64,000 nucleotides of DNA from Arsenophonus sp052171275. Lineage in GTDB: Bacteria > Pseudomonadota > Gammaproteobacteria > Enterobacterales > Enterobacteriaceae. The position numbers and the translations under genes are program-made. The notes beneath the pieces were generated by a model. That model worked only from the letters and a program-made list of their open reading frames with translations, did not search any database and was not told the origin of the DNA. Below are positions 23,327 to 34,597 of this stretch, piece by piece. Where the stretch lies: assembly GCA_052171275.1 (NCBI GenBank), contig CM125795.1:744001-808000 (forward strand), given 5' to 3'. Positions within the stretch are counted from its first letter, which is position 1, and each line of letters begins with the position of its first letter.

Positions 23327-23786
23327 ATTAAAATCACTATAAGTATTTATATTTATAAAATAATGGTAATTAAAATGATAATAAATATGCTTCTAAATAA
23401 AACTTTTAGCATAGATTATCTATATTTAATTATAAGAATTTAGATAAATTATGTAAAAAGTTATAGAGAAGAATTATATTTTAAGAAAATATTAAACTTA
23501 TTTTTTTATCTAATTAAAATTTATCATATAAGTGTTAGGAATATTTATGGATTGACAATTCATAAAAAATAAAAAAATATTTAATATTATTTGTTAACTT
23601 TAATATTTTAATCTTATTTCCATTATATAAAGTTTCTCTATAAATAAATTATTAATGATATTTTAACATAAAATTTAAATAATTATTTCGTTTATTGATG
23701 AAATAACCATTTTATGCTATTTAATAACATTAATAGATTTTCTAAAATAGTAAATATAATTTATTAAATTGAGACCTTTTATAATT

Positions 23787-23815
23787 TAAAATTTTCTATA
23801 CTATAGAAAATTTTA
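23787..23815. repeat. 29-bp odd palindrome
   Basis: Arms of 14 bp (23787-23800 and 23802-23815, core TTTTCTATA) pair perfectly around a single central C. It lies 170 bp before a second, longer palindrome. Confidence 0.5.
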
Positions 23816-23987
23816 TATATTTTAATACTTTTCTTTTAATTAATTCTTTATATAAGTAAAATAATATAAAATATAATTTTTTCTATTATTAATTATCCTA
23901 ATAAGAATTTATTTTTAAAAAATCCTATATTTATTATCATTTTCTGTATTTTAATTAATTTAAAATAACTTAATGGTATTTTTTACT

Positions 23988-24037
23988 TATAATATGATAA
24001 GTTAACTTATCATATTATACTTTATTTAAAGTATAAT
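23988..24037. repeat. Two overlapping perfect palindromes
   Basis: A 32-bp perfect palindrome (23988-24019, centre GTTAAC) overlaps a second one with 11-bp arms (24014-24024 and 24027-24037, ATTATACTTTA). Because six bases are shared, the two hairpins exclude each other in one RNA strand. A T-rich run (ATTTTTTAG) follows about 10 nt later on the plus strand. No gene is near. Confidence 0.6.
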
Positions 24038-26263
24038 TATTAATATTTTTTAGTAAAAACTATTTTTTATTTATTTTTAATTTAATTAGTTTTTAATATT
24101 AGTTGTTTATCTTTCTATAGATTTATTTATTTATTCTATAATATTAAAATATTAGATTTCAATTATATGAATAATTGTTATTAGTAATTTACTAATCTAA
24201 AGTATTCTTTATCATTACAAATTAAGATTAATTATATTTTTGTATGATAAATTATATATATTATAATAATTAATTTTTTACTTTTTTAATTTAATAATCT
24301 AGAGTATTTATTGAATTTAATTTAAATAAGTAAATTATATTTAAAATATATAATATTTAATAAATATATTTTGATAAATAAGATATTTTATATCTTTAAT
24401 ATCTTTATTTGAAAATTATCATGTCTATTATAAATGTTTGATTTCTATGCCCATAAATAATATGGTCCGTCACTATTATTATTGTTTTGAAAACTGACAA
24501 GATTAGCAATTTTATCATTGCATAAATTAGTAAACTGTTTTATAATTAATAATAAGAAATTTATACATGTTAACTTATTTTTTCTAAAAAGTTATTTTAC
24601 TATGATAAAAAATAAAATTGATGTTTGATTAAATAAGAATAATTAAAATATATGAATATATTTATTTTTTGTTTTACATGTTATAAACTATATTATTTCA
24701 TAAACTCAATTTTAAAAAATTTTTTGTTATTAAGAAAAAAAGTAAGATATATAATTTATTTGGATTATAATTTTTTTTAATATATTTAAATACTTAATAT
24801 TGAAAATCAATTAAATAACTTAAATATTTATCTATTTTTAATTAAACATTCGCAAAAAAATTAGTAGTATACTTATCAAGTATAAGATAAGATCTTATAT
24901 CCATAATAAAAATTATATATCATATTAAATCGTAAAATATTTAAATATTTACTTTACTTTATAATTCACATTCATATATTAAAATATATTAATGATGGTT
25001 TTTATTTTATATGAAATTATACGCATTAATTTTAATTGGAATTATTTGGTTTTTTGATCTTATAATATATATATTATAAATATTATGATTGAATAATCAG
25101 ATTATAGATTAAGAGAATTACTAAATTGATTGTACTAATTTAACCATTGTATTAAATTCATGATAGAGTTTAAATAAACTATTTTTGGTTTAGAATTCAT
25201 ATTAATAAATAATTTTACACTATTTATTTTTGATAATAAAAGTGGATTTAAGTATAAATATAATATAATAATTAATTAATATTAGTAATCTATGTCATTT
25301 CATTTTAATAAATTAAGGAATTAAAAAATTTATTATAAGTTTTATAATAAGAATAAGTAAAACTATAGCAATTAATCTTTTATTTATTAAAATATATCAG
25401 CATAAATATCACTAATTATATTATATTTAATGTTAAAGTTATAAAGTCAAATTTTTATATGATAAATATAAGTTAAATATTCAATAAAAGTTTTAAAGAA
25501 GACTACATATTTGAATTTATTATTAAAAAATATTTTAATGTTGATAAATTCTTTAGAATTTTAAAAATATAATACTAAGAAAAATAGAATACACTGTGAA
25601 AGATTTAACTAAATCCTACTACATGTTTTTAAGATAATTTATTTATAAGTTATTAGAGAAATCTCATATTAATATTTTTTATCAATTCTATTTATATAAT
25701 TTTCTTATAAAAAATAATGCTATTAAATTATAAAATAAGATAGATAAGTAATAAAATATATACTTAAATCAAACAAAACAATAATTTAATCTAATTAATA
25801 TTTTAAAATAAATATTACCTAATAAGTTCATTATATTAAGAATTAGTATAATTATATAATATATATTAAGAAAACAAGAATTTCTTAAAATTACACTTTT
25901 AAGTAAAATTTATTATACTGTATTAAAAATCATCGTCATATAATAAGTAAGTAATACTAATAATAATATCAGCAAATTATTAAATAAATAAAGTTAAGTA
26001 TTTATAGAATATTTTAAAATAAAAGAAATAACATATTATATTTATTAAGTAAATTAATAAAATTAATTCTAGAATATCAAACTAAAAAAATTGATTTATT
26101 GATTTTAATTAATGAAATTATTTTTTAAACAATTTTGGCAATTTTTATAAAAATATTTAATGCAAAATAAAATAAATAAAATAAATAAAACTTGTTTTAT
26201 TAATCATCAAATTTTACTAACTATTTGTATTTTTAATATATAAACTAAAAAAAGATAAATAAT

Positions 26264-26291
26264 AAATATTATTTATTAATAAATAATATTT
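26264..26291. repeat. 28-bp perfect palindrome followed by T-run
   Basis: The sequence from 26264 to 26291 is a perfect palindrome composed only of A and T (centre ATTAAT), and a T-run continues to about 26294. It lies 72 bp before the 36-bp palindrome. Confidence 0.5.
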
Positions 26292-26363
26292 TTTAATTTA
26301 AATATTAAAAAAATTATCTTAAAAATACTAATGTTTATTACAGTATGAATATAAAAGTAGATT

Positions 26364-26399
26364 TATTTCATATAAATATCATGATATTTATATGAAATA
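26364..26399. repeat. 36-bp perfect palindrome
   Basis: Every position from 26364 to 26399 pairs with its mirror position (centre ATCATGAT, outer part TATTTCATATAA). This is the longest spacer-free palindrome I found in the window. It has no loop and no T-tract, so it looks less like a terminator than like a cruciform-forming or dimer-binding site. No gene is within several kb. Confidence 0.65.
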
Positions 26400-26696
26400 T
26401 TTAGCATATTATTCTATGTTATATTGCTTAATAATATTTAATAATATATTGATCTTAATAAATATTGTTAGACATATATTTATATAAATAATATTTATAT
26501 AAATTGTTATGAGATTATAATTAATTAATAGTAATTTATATCTATTATTTTTACTAAATTATAATTAATATTATTAATAATTAATTAATGGAAGTTTAAT
26601 TCATAGATCTATATAAATTACTAATAGATTTGTAATTTTTGTTATATAGTATTTAAAAAATAAATTAAATAATATCAATTATAAACCGATTTTCAT

Positions 26697-26732
26697 AAAA
26701 AAAATCACTTTTACTAAGGTACTAAAAGTGAT
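26697..26732 (-). terminator. Orphan intrinsic terminator on the minus strand
   Basis: A 10-bp stem (ATCACTTTTA at 26704-26713 with TAAAAGTGAT at 26723-26732, 9-nt loop CTAAGGTAC) is preceded on the plus strand by eight A (26697-26704). Read on the minus strand this is a stem followed by eight T, a standard Rho-independent terminator. No gene ends upstream of it on the minus strand, so it probably marks the end of an erased minus-strand transcription unit or of an unrecognised RNA. Confidence 0.55.
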
Positions 26733-28261
26733 AGGATGTATAATATATTTTATATAATGATGAAAGAGAGTTCTTATGTAAATATTAACTTAATAGTTAT
26801 ATAAATACACTATAATATTTTAATCTGTATATTAAAAGATTTCAACTTTAAAAAATATTTATATATTTAAATAAAAGTTATTTTTAATTTTATTTAAAGA
26901 TGTAATTTCAGAAAATTATATATAAATATCAAGTTATTTGAAATATATAATTTATTTATATTCTTATAATAATATTTTTATAAAAGATAATATTGTAAGT
27001 AACATAAGTTCTAGATTTACTTAATAACTTCTTATTAAATGAAAATATAAAAAATACTTTAAAGATTGTGTTATTAGAAAAATGAAATTTTTTATTATAT
27101 ATTTCATATAAAATATTTTAATATTTACTCAAATGTTATTGATAATATTTTTTAAAAAATGCTTAAATAAAAAAGGTTTAATTTAAAATGAAATACTAAT
27201 ATTAAAATTAAGATAACTAAGATACAATTTATTTTTCTATTAACTATTATTAAATATAAATAAATAAGTTTATTTTATATATAGAATATTTGCTTTTTAA
27301 AAAACAATTTAAATAATAAGCATTAATAATATATTTTAATTAAAGAATTAATTAATCATAATTATTATCTCTATTATAAATATTCAAATATAATAAAATT
27401 ATTAAATGATTGAAAAACATAGTTTAAAGACTAAAATAAAATATTTTTAAACAATTAAAAAATCCTATAACAAACACTAAATATTAGTTAAAACTTTGTT
27501 TTGCAGATCAAATATATGATCTATTAGTTATATAATCTACTTTAATAAAGTAATATTTTGATACTACTTTTCTTTCGTATTTAATTATATATCTATTTTA
27601 ATTTTTATAATTTTATTTATGGAACTAAGAGAATAAAATTCTAACGTTCTATATGTCAATATTTTAAAAAAGAAAAATAGAATAAGGTTTAGTGAAGATA
27701 ATAAGATAATTAAAAATAAGAAAATATATTATGCCATTGATTATTAATCATAATGAATTAAAATTATTAATTATCATAAAAATTGATTATAATATTTTTA
27801 AGTTAATTAAAATCATTTTTATGATAAACATCTATATAAATCAAACATTATAGAATTTATAATTTATATATTTTAACATAGTAATAATCTATACTATATA
27901 ATATATATATAGTAAAAAAACTTATTATAATATTAATTAAGATTTAATTAAATCAATATTTAAAAAATAATTTAAGATTTATAATAAATTGTGTTCATAT
28001 CTAAATAAAATTACTCGTAAACACAGATTCTCATTCAATTCATATAACTTATATTGATCATTTATAGTTATAAATCACAATATGATATAAAATAGATATA
28101 TTTTAAATAATTGTATTAAATTACTATATAACTTATCCAATGTTTAATTAAATATATAATTGTAATTTCTTATTGATTTTTTTAATTTTAAAATATATAG
28201 CTTCTAAGCTAATTGATTAATTTTAGTATCAAAAAAATATAGAAATAGAATATTTTCTGAA

Positions 28262-28295
28262 AAAATAGAGCTAAATAAGCTATTTTATTTTTTTC
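28262..28295 (+). terminator. Weak orphan terminator candidate
   Basis: A 7-bp stem (AAAATAG at 28262-28268 with CTATTTT at 28280-28286, 11-nt loop) is followed by ATTTTTTTCTT. The form is right but the stem is weak and no gene precedes it. Confidence 0.25.
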
Positions 28296-28483
28296 TTAAA
28301 AATTTTTTTAAAATTAAATCTATTTAGCAATAGAAGAAAGTGGTTTATAACTTATAAAATAAAATTTATATATTTATGATTTAATTATTTTTAATTAAAC
28401 ATTAATTCTATTTTCATAGGAGCAAAAATTATGTTTTAAAAAGCTAATATTTAGAGATTTACTATTATTAATTATAAAGTAAT

Positions 28484-28542
28484 TTATTAATTGATGTAAT
28501 ATTGAAAGATTAGCAATCTTTCAATATTACATCAATTAATAA
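28484..28542. repeat. 28-bp perfect hairpin with 3-nt loop
   Basis: Arms at 28484-28511 and 28515-28542 match at all 28 positions around the loop AGC. The inner part ATATTGAAAGATT and the GATGTAAT region include six G-C pairs. This is the longest stem in the window. It lies 40 bp after an isolated Shine-Dalgarno plus ATG-TTT-TAA at 28418-28439. No T-tract follows. Confidence 0.7.
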
Positions 28543-30129
28543 TAAAAATAATATTATATTAACATGTTATTTATAATAAAAAAACTGAACACTTAAAATG
28601 GATATATGAGAATTTTTAATTTTAAAATATTAAAGATATAAAATTCTTTAATTTTCGAAAGACATTTTATGTACATCATTTATCTTAAATACAATTTATT
28701 TACAAATATACAAAAATAAATTAACATAAAGATAATTTCTTCATATCAATTAGAGTTAATAAAAACTTTAGAATATCAAATTAAATGGTAAAAATAAATT
28801 ATGTAAAATATGATTTTATTATAAAATATAGTTTTTCTATATATAAGTCGATTGACAGGTATTAATATATAGGATATATTAAAAAATATTTATTATTTTA
28901 GCAAGTTTCTTAATTTTTATTAAATTTTTAGATAGTTTCTACTTAATTATCAAATAAAATATTCAAATTTTAACACAATTTTTGAAAAAAAATAAACATA
29001 TTCCTATATTCATATTTATTCTTTAAATGTAATTTATCATAAATTTTATATAGTTATTATAAAACATAAAGTATTTTATAGTTTAAATTGATTTTTAATT
29101 TATAATTTAAAATAATAATATCAAAATAATTATGCTAATTATATTAAAATAAATATTTATATTTTTACTATTAATTTCAAAAAATATTTTTTATTATCTT
29201 ACATAATAACAACGATATATTAAAAATATACTCTATTCACATTGAAGAAGAAAATTTATTAATTAATGAATAAATTAAGTAATTAAATGTTATAATGATA
29301 TATATGCTTTAAGTAATATCTTTTAATATTATATTATATCAACTATTTAATTAGATAGCAAGTTTTTATTTTATTTAAATTTAAGTAACCTATTGTTAAA
29401 TATTTTATATTTATATATGATATTTTATTTTTTTTAAAAAAAAATAAAAAAGATAATATTAATAAAATAATATTTTAATTTATTTATATTTTAAAAAAGA
29501 ATATAAGTTAATCAAAATATATTTTATAATAATATGTAATTTAAATTAATTGAAAGATATTAATAATATAAGATATCCTTATTATTAATAAGAATAAAAA
29601 AATTAATTTTAAAATAAAAATTAGAGTTATAATTATAAAATTTATGTAGATTTTAAAGTTATTTTTTTGATTTAAAAATTTTTTAAATATTCAACATTAT
29701 ATCAGAATAATTATGATAAATAAAAATGCTAATTAATAGAGAGTAAGATAATTATCCTATAAGTAAACGGAAACCAAAATTATCAGTAATTTTTATTACT
29801 AATCTAAAGAAGTTCATAAGAATAATAAATGAATATCAATATTAAAAATAAAATAGATTATTAGTAAAAATTAATTTTATATTTCTTTAATAAATAAAAC
29901 AAAGAGATAATAGAATAGATAAAAATAGTTAATTAGCAGCAGCAATTATAATCGATGTAATAAAATGCAATAAATAAAACAGATATTATTAGAAATTTTT
30001 AAATTTAAAATAAAACAAAATATAATAATACAAAAAAATAAGTTGGTATTAATATTTTTTATTATTATATTTTATTATATGTTTTAAAATAAAAAAATAA
30101 AAGCTAAAACAACAACTTATAGTAATAAA

Positions 30130-30183
30130 ATAAAAGAAGAAGTATTATTTAAGAATATATAAGTTTTTTACTTCTTCTTTTAT
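30130..30183. repeat. 15-bp inverted repeat around a 24-nt loop
   Basis: Arms ATAAAAGAAGAAGTA (30130-30144) and TACTTCTTCTTTTAT (30169-30183) pair perfectly. Further copies of the AAGAAGTAAAA word follow near 30190 and 30255. Function unknown. Confidence 0.45.
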
Positions 30184-31701
30184 AAAATAAGAAGTAAAAA
30201 TAAAAAATAACAAATATTTTTTAATAAAACTTTAATAGTTTATTTTTTATTAAAAAAGAAGTAAAATTTTATAGAGTTAAATTAAAGTTAAATATAATAA
30301 AAACTAATCATTGATAAACAAAAAAATTATTACTTTTACTACGATAGAATTTTAAATAAAAATCAATATTAGATTTAAAAAAATAAATTGCATATATAAC
30401 TTTTTACAATATACACTAATAAAATTGTATTAGAAGTATTAACTAAAGATTATAAAATAGATTTTTTGATTAATTAATCATCATAAATTATATAGATAGA
30501 TAATACTTACATCAATAAAAATCATATGATTATCAATAAAATATTATTATATAACATATATATTAAATCGGATCTAATGTATATTTATATAGTATTGATA
30601 TTTAAATCACGATGTTTAAATAAGTATTAAACAAATGAATGATGATTGATAGGAAATAAAAAAAATAAATTTAAAATAGAAAAATAATATACTATTTGTA
30701 TTAGATATAAGTATAAAATATAGATAATTAAAAGTAAAAAAATGATAGTATTATTTTTTTGAAAAATTATAGTTTATACATCACTTATATGCAAAGTAAG
30801 AATATTTAGATAAATTAACAAGAGAAAGAAAGAATTTAATAGATTTTATATTCATTTTATATAAACTCTTGTTATTTATTATAACTATAAAATTAAATTA
30901 GTTAATTAATACAAATATAGTTATACTTAAATCTAAATAATTAATTATATATATAATATATATTGATGTTTTATATATAATATAAATAATATTAATATTT
31001 CTCTCATATTAACATAAATCTTAATTTTGTTTAAATTTTAAATATAAAAAAATCTATATATTAAATCTTAGCTATTTTATATAGTAAAATATTTTTTTTA
31101 TTAAAATATTTTTTATTTCTTTTATATTTACAAAATATATTTTATAAATATTTATTTTTATAAATTAAAACTATTATCTATTATTTATATAATTTATTTT
31201 TAAGCATTCATATATTTTTAATATAGGAAAATTAGTTTTTATTTTAAAATAAAATATAAATATTATATGTTGTACAAATTTTTTTGAATTACAAATTTAA
31301 ATTAAATATTTTTAAAATATAAAAAATATATTCTATAATAATTTATTATATTATTATTTTAAGTTTTATTAAATTTTTAATTATACCATATTATTTTTAT
31401 TATATAAAACATCTTCAAATGAAGTAATTTTAATCTATTCTCATTTTAAATATCTAAAACAATATTTATTGATATCAATTTAATAGTTAAATATAACATA
31501 AAATTAATCGATATCAATTAATTTTAAAAGTAAAAATATTACAATTAATATTTTGTTGTTAAGAATAGAATATGATGGAATATAGAAAATTTTTACTTTT
31601 TTAGTTTATTCTATAGCTCTAGTTTTATTTTTTATAAATATTTATTTAGTGTAAAAATACTTTTACCAACTTTATAAACAAGGTTTGTCAGTAAGGACAA
31701 T

Positions 31702-33354
31702 ATGGAAATATTTTTTACTATTCTCTTTTTAATTTTAGTGGTTTCAGTATCAGGAGTTATTATAAAAGTTATTCCGTTTTGTATACCACTTCCTATTATG
31801 CAAATCGCAATAGGAGCATTATTAGCGTGGCCACATTTTGGTTTACATGTTAATTTTGATCCAGAACTTTTTTTAGTTCTTTTGATCCCTCCGTTATTAT
31901 TTGTTGATGGCTGGAAAACCTCAATACGTGATTTTTTTCAAAATGGACGTGAAATTTTTATTTTAGTTTTAGGTTTAGTTTTAGTAACGATAGTAGGAAT
32001 AGGTTATGTTATTTATTGGTTATTACCAGATATTCCGCTTATTGCAACTTTTGCTTTAGCAGCAGTTCTTTCTCCTACTGACGCAGTTGCATTGTCTTCT
32101 ATTGTTGGTAAAGGTCGAATATCTAAACGAATGATGAGTGTGTTAGTAGGTGAAGCGTTAATGAATGATGCTTCTGGTTTAGTGGCACTAAAATTTGCTG
32201 TCGCTATTGCTATGGGAACTATGACTTTTACTGTGCCTGGTATAACTCTTGATTTTTTTAAAATTTCTATAGGTGGTTTATTAAGTGGTATTACAGTTAC
32301 TTGGATTTATAGTAAATCACTTCGCATTATGACTCAAATGAGTAGTGACGATTCTGCAACTCAAATGATTTTAATGTTATTACTACCTTTCGCTGCATAT
32401 CTTATTGCTGAACATATTGGTTTTTCTGGTATTTTATCATCTGTCGCTTCTGGAATGACAATTACTAAAGCTGGTGTCATTCGTAATGCGCCATTAGATA
32501 TGCGTTTAAGATCAGACAATGTTTGGTCTATGTTGGAATTTGTTTTTAATGGTTTAGTTTTTGTTATGCTTGGTTTGCAATTGCCTGGTATATGGGAAAA
32601 CTCTGTTATTCAAGCTGAACTTGATCCAAGCGTTGAAACTTGGATATTATTTGTTGCTGTTTTTATTATTTATACTGCTTTATTATTACTAAGGTTTAGT
32701 TGGTTATGGCTGATGAAACGATTTAGTAGGTTGTTATTAAAAAAACAGCCATTACAATTTGCTTATTATAGTTATCGTGAATTATGGTTAGCGTCATTCG
32801 CAGGAGTTCGAGGTGCGATTACTTTAGCAGGTGTTCTTTCTATACCATTATTTCTTACTGATGGCACACCTTTCCCTTCTCGTTATCAATTAGTTTTTAT
32901 TGCAGCAGGTGTAATTATGCTATCAATTTTTATTGGTGTGCTTGCTTTGCCACTTTTATTATATAACTTTAAAGTTGGTGATAAATTGGAAGATATTAAT
33001 GAAATGAGAACAGCAAAAGCATCCATGGCGGAAGTAGCTATTATAAGCATAAATAAAATGGAAGAACGCATTTCTAATAACAGCAAAGAATCTTTAGATC
33101 GAGAAGTTATTAATGAAGTTGCTTCTCGTGTTACTGGTTACCTTCGACGTAGAAGAATTGTTGCTCAAGATGAGATAGAACATAATTTATTAATAGAGGA
33201 TTTAGAACGTCGTTTCCGCTTAACAGCGTTACGTGCAGAACGAGCAGAATTATATCATTTACGTGCAACAAAAAAAATAAGTAATGAAACTATGCGAACT
33301 TTATTATTAGATCTTGATCTAATGGAAACATTGTTAATTGGTAAAAAACATTAA
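31702..33354 (+). CDS. yjcE: YjcE-type Na+(K+)/H+ antiporter, NhaP/CPA1 family
   Basis: Inner-membrane monovalent cation/proton exchanger of the CPA1 family; the ion preference of YjcE itself is not firmly established. The 550-residue protein matches E. coli YjcE (549) along its whole length. About twelve membrane segments fill residues 1-425, with the family motifs SPTDAVALS (Asp127) and GEALMNDASGL (Asn155-Asp156), which correspond to the cation-binding region, and FAGVRGAITLAGVLS further on. The last 120 residues are a hydrophilic helical regulatory tail ending in RATKKISNETMRTLLLDLDL. The start at 31702 has AAGGA 6 nt upstream. It is isolated between two deserts and is followed by a strong terminator, so it is a single-gene unit. 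All key acidic residues are present. Confidence 0.95.
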   Translation: MEIFFTILFLILVVSVSGVIIKVIPFCIPLPIMQIAIGALLAWPHFGLHVNFDPELFLVLLIPPLLFVDGWKTSIRDFFQNGREIFILVLGLVLVTIVGIGYVIYWLLPDIPLIATFALAAVLSPTDAVALSSIVGKGRISKRMMSVLVGEALMNDASGLVALKFAVAIAMGTMTFTVPGITLDFFKISIGGLLSGITVTWIYSKSLRIMTQMSSDDSATQMILMLLLPFAAYLIAEHIGFSGILSSVASGMTITKAGVIRNAPLDMRLRSDNVWSMLEFVFNGLVFVMLGLQLPGIWENSVIQAELDPSVETWILFVAVFIIYTALLLLRFSWLWLMKRFSRLLLKKQPLQFAYYSYRELWLASFAGVRGAITLAGVLSIPLFLTDGTPFPSRYQLVFIAAGVIMLSIFIGVLALPLLLYNFKVGDKLEDINEMRTAKASMAEVAIISINKMEERISNNSKESLDREVINEVASRVTGYLRRRRIVAQDEIEHNLLIEDLERRFRLTALRAERAELYHLRATKKISNETMRTLLLDLDLMETLLIGKKH

Positions 33355-33658
33355 CTTGCTAAAATATAGATTACTAAAATATTAGTTATTATAGTAATAT
33401 TTATAGATTAAAACATTAGTTAGACTAATGAACATCTTATTTTAAGCTTTATTAAAATTTATATTAAAAAATAATGTAATCTTAATTTAATAATAAATCA
33501 TTTTTAGTTTTAAATGAATCCTATATACTTCATTGTTGGTTAACTTTGTTAAATTTTATAATTTAAGTAAATCAATAATCTTAAATATAAAATAATAAGA
33601 ATATTATAAAAATAATTTATTTTAAGATTTATCTTTTTATATCGATTATTTTATGAAA

Positions 33659-33701
33659 AATATTATTATTCTATATAGAATAATAATATTCGTTTTTTTT
33701 T
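33659..33701 (+). terminator. Palindromic intrinsic terminator downstream of yjcE
   Basis: A perfect 32-bp palindrome (33659-33690, centre CTATATAG) is preceded by GAAAAA and followed by CG and nine T (33693-33701). It folds as a 14-bp stem with a 4-nt loop. It lies about 300 nt after the yjcE stop codon and is the best terminator candidate for that gene. Confidence 0.6.
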
Positions 33702-33717
33702 GAAAAAATTATAATTA

Positions 33718-33765
33718 ATCTGTTAATTTATTATATCAACTTTTTATTATCTGTTAATTTATTAT
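33718..33765. repeat. 17-bp direct repeat, 31-bp period
   Basis: ATCTGTTAATTTATTAT occurs exactly at 33718-33734 and again at 33749-33765. It follows the yjcE terminator. A local duplication is the simplest explanation. Confidence 0.6.
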
Positions 33766-34570
33766 CTATATATAATAATATAAAATAGTTATCTGAATTT
33801 TATTTAGATAGTAGTTTAGTATTGTTATCCTTTTTAAAATTTAATTAAATTATTTATATCAATTGATTTTTCACTAATATAAAATGATATTTTAGAAAAA
33901 ATATTTATATAATTTATTCAATACTTATAATTATAGTCTCTGACTAAATTTCTTTTTAGATAAATTAATTCAACTAAATTATTATTGTTTAAATTTTAAT
34001 TATAAAAAAATATAAGTTAATATTCTTTATGAAATAAATACTCTTTCAATTTAAATCATAAAATTTTACTTGGATTATTTTAATAATAATATTATCTAAT
34101 TAGTATATATTAATTTATATATAATATAAATTCTTTATAAAATCATATTTTTTGAAAAAATCACTAATATAGTTAAGATAACAAATTTATTATTAATAAG
34201 TATATTATTATATATATAAAAAAATAAAATATTGTATAATTTAATCTCTTGTATTTTTTATTTTTATCTAATTAAAGATAATATATAAAATATAATAATT
34301 TTTTATTTCTTCTGATAAATTCTTAATTATAAGAAAATTATTAAATCAATTCTTGAATTAAGATATAATATTTTATTGCTCAAAATTATATTATACTATA
34401 CTTAAACTTAATACTAAATTTATTATAATCTTGCGTTGATATGAATTTCTATGACTTATATTTATTTTTTGTTATAATTAAATAATTAAAATTAATCAGA
34501 AATATGTATTATGCCTTGTATTTAATATAAATTTTATTGTAGTAGTTAAAAATATAAATTTAGATAAAAA

Positions 34571-34597
34571 TATATTGTATATATTGTATATATAGTA
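34571..34597. repeat. 9-bp tandem repeat, three copies
   Basis: TATATTGTA is present twice in a row (34571-34588) and once more as TATATAGTA (34589-34597). Likely replication slippage. Confidence 0.5.

Larger units (their letters stand above)
21089..31701. other. 10.6 kb gene desert between ssb and yjcE
   Basis: No gene is recognisable. In E. coli yjcB, yjcC, soxS, soxR, yjcD and others lie between ssb and yjcE over several kb, so a block of roughly this size has lost its coding content while the flanking order survived. Apart from the ssb terminator the stretch contains long perfect inverted repeats (23269-23326, 23787-23815, 23988-24037, 26264-26291, 26364-26399, 28484-28542) and an orphan minus-strand terminator (26697-26732). 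Slightly G/C-richer patches near 24445-24540 and 29750-29800 gave no recognisable protein in any frame. Confidence 0.7.

Noticed and set aside
26150..26220. Possible tandem or CRISPR-like repeat (AAATAAAATA words)
   Set aside because: Only a few imperfect copies of a low-complexity word without spacers; simple slippage explains it. No CRISPR array or cas gene was seen anywhere in the window.
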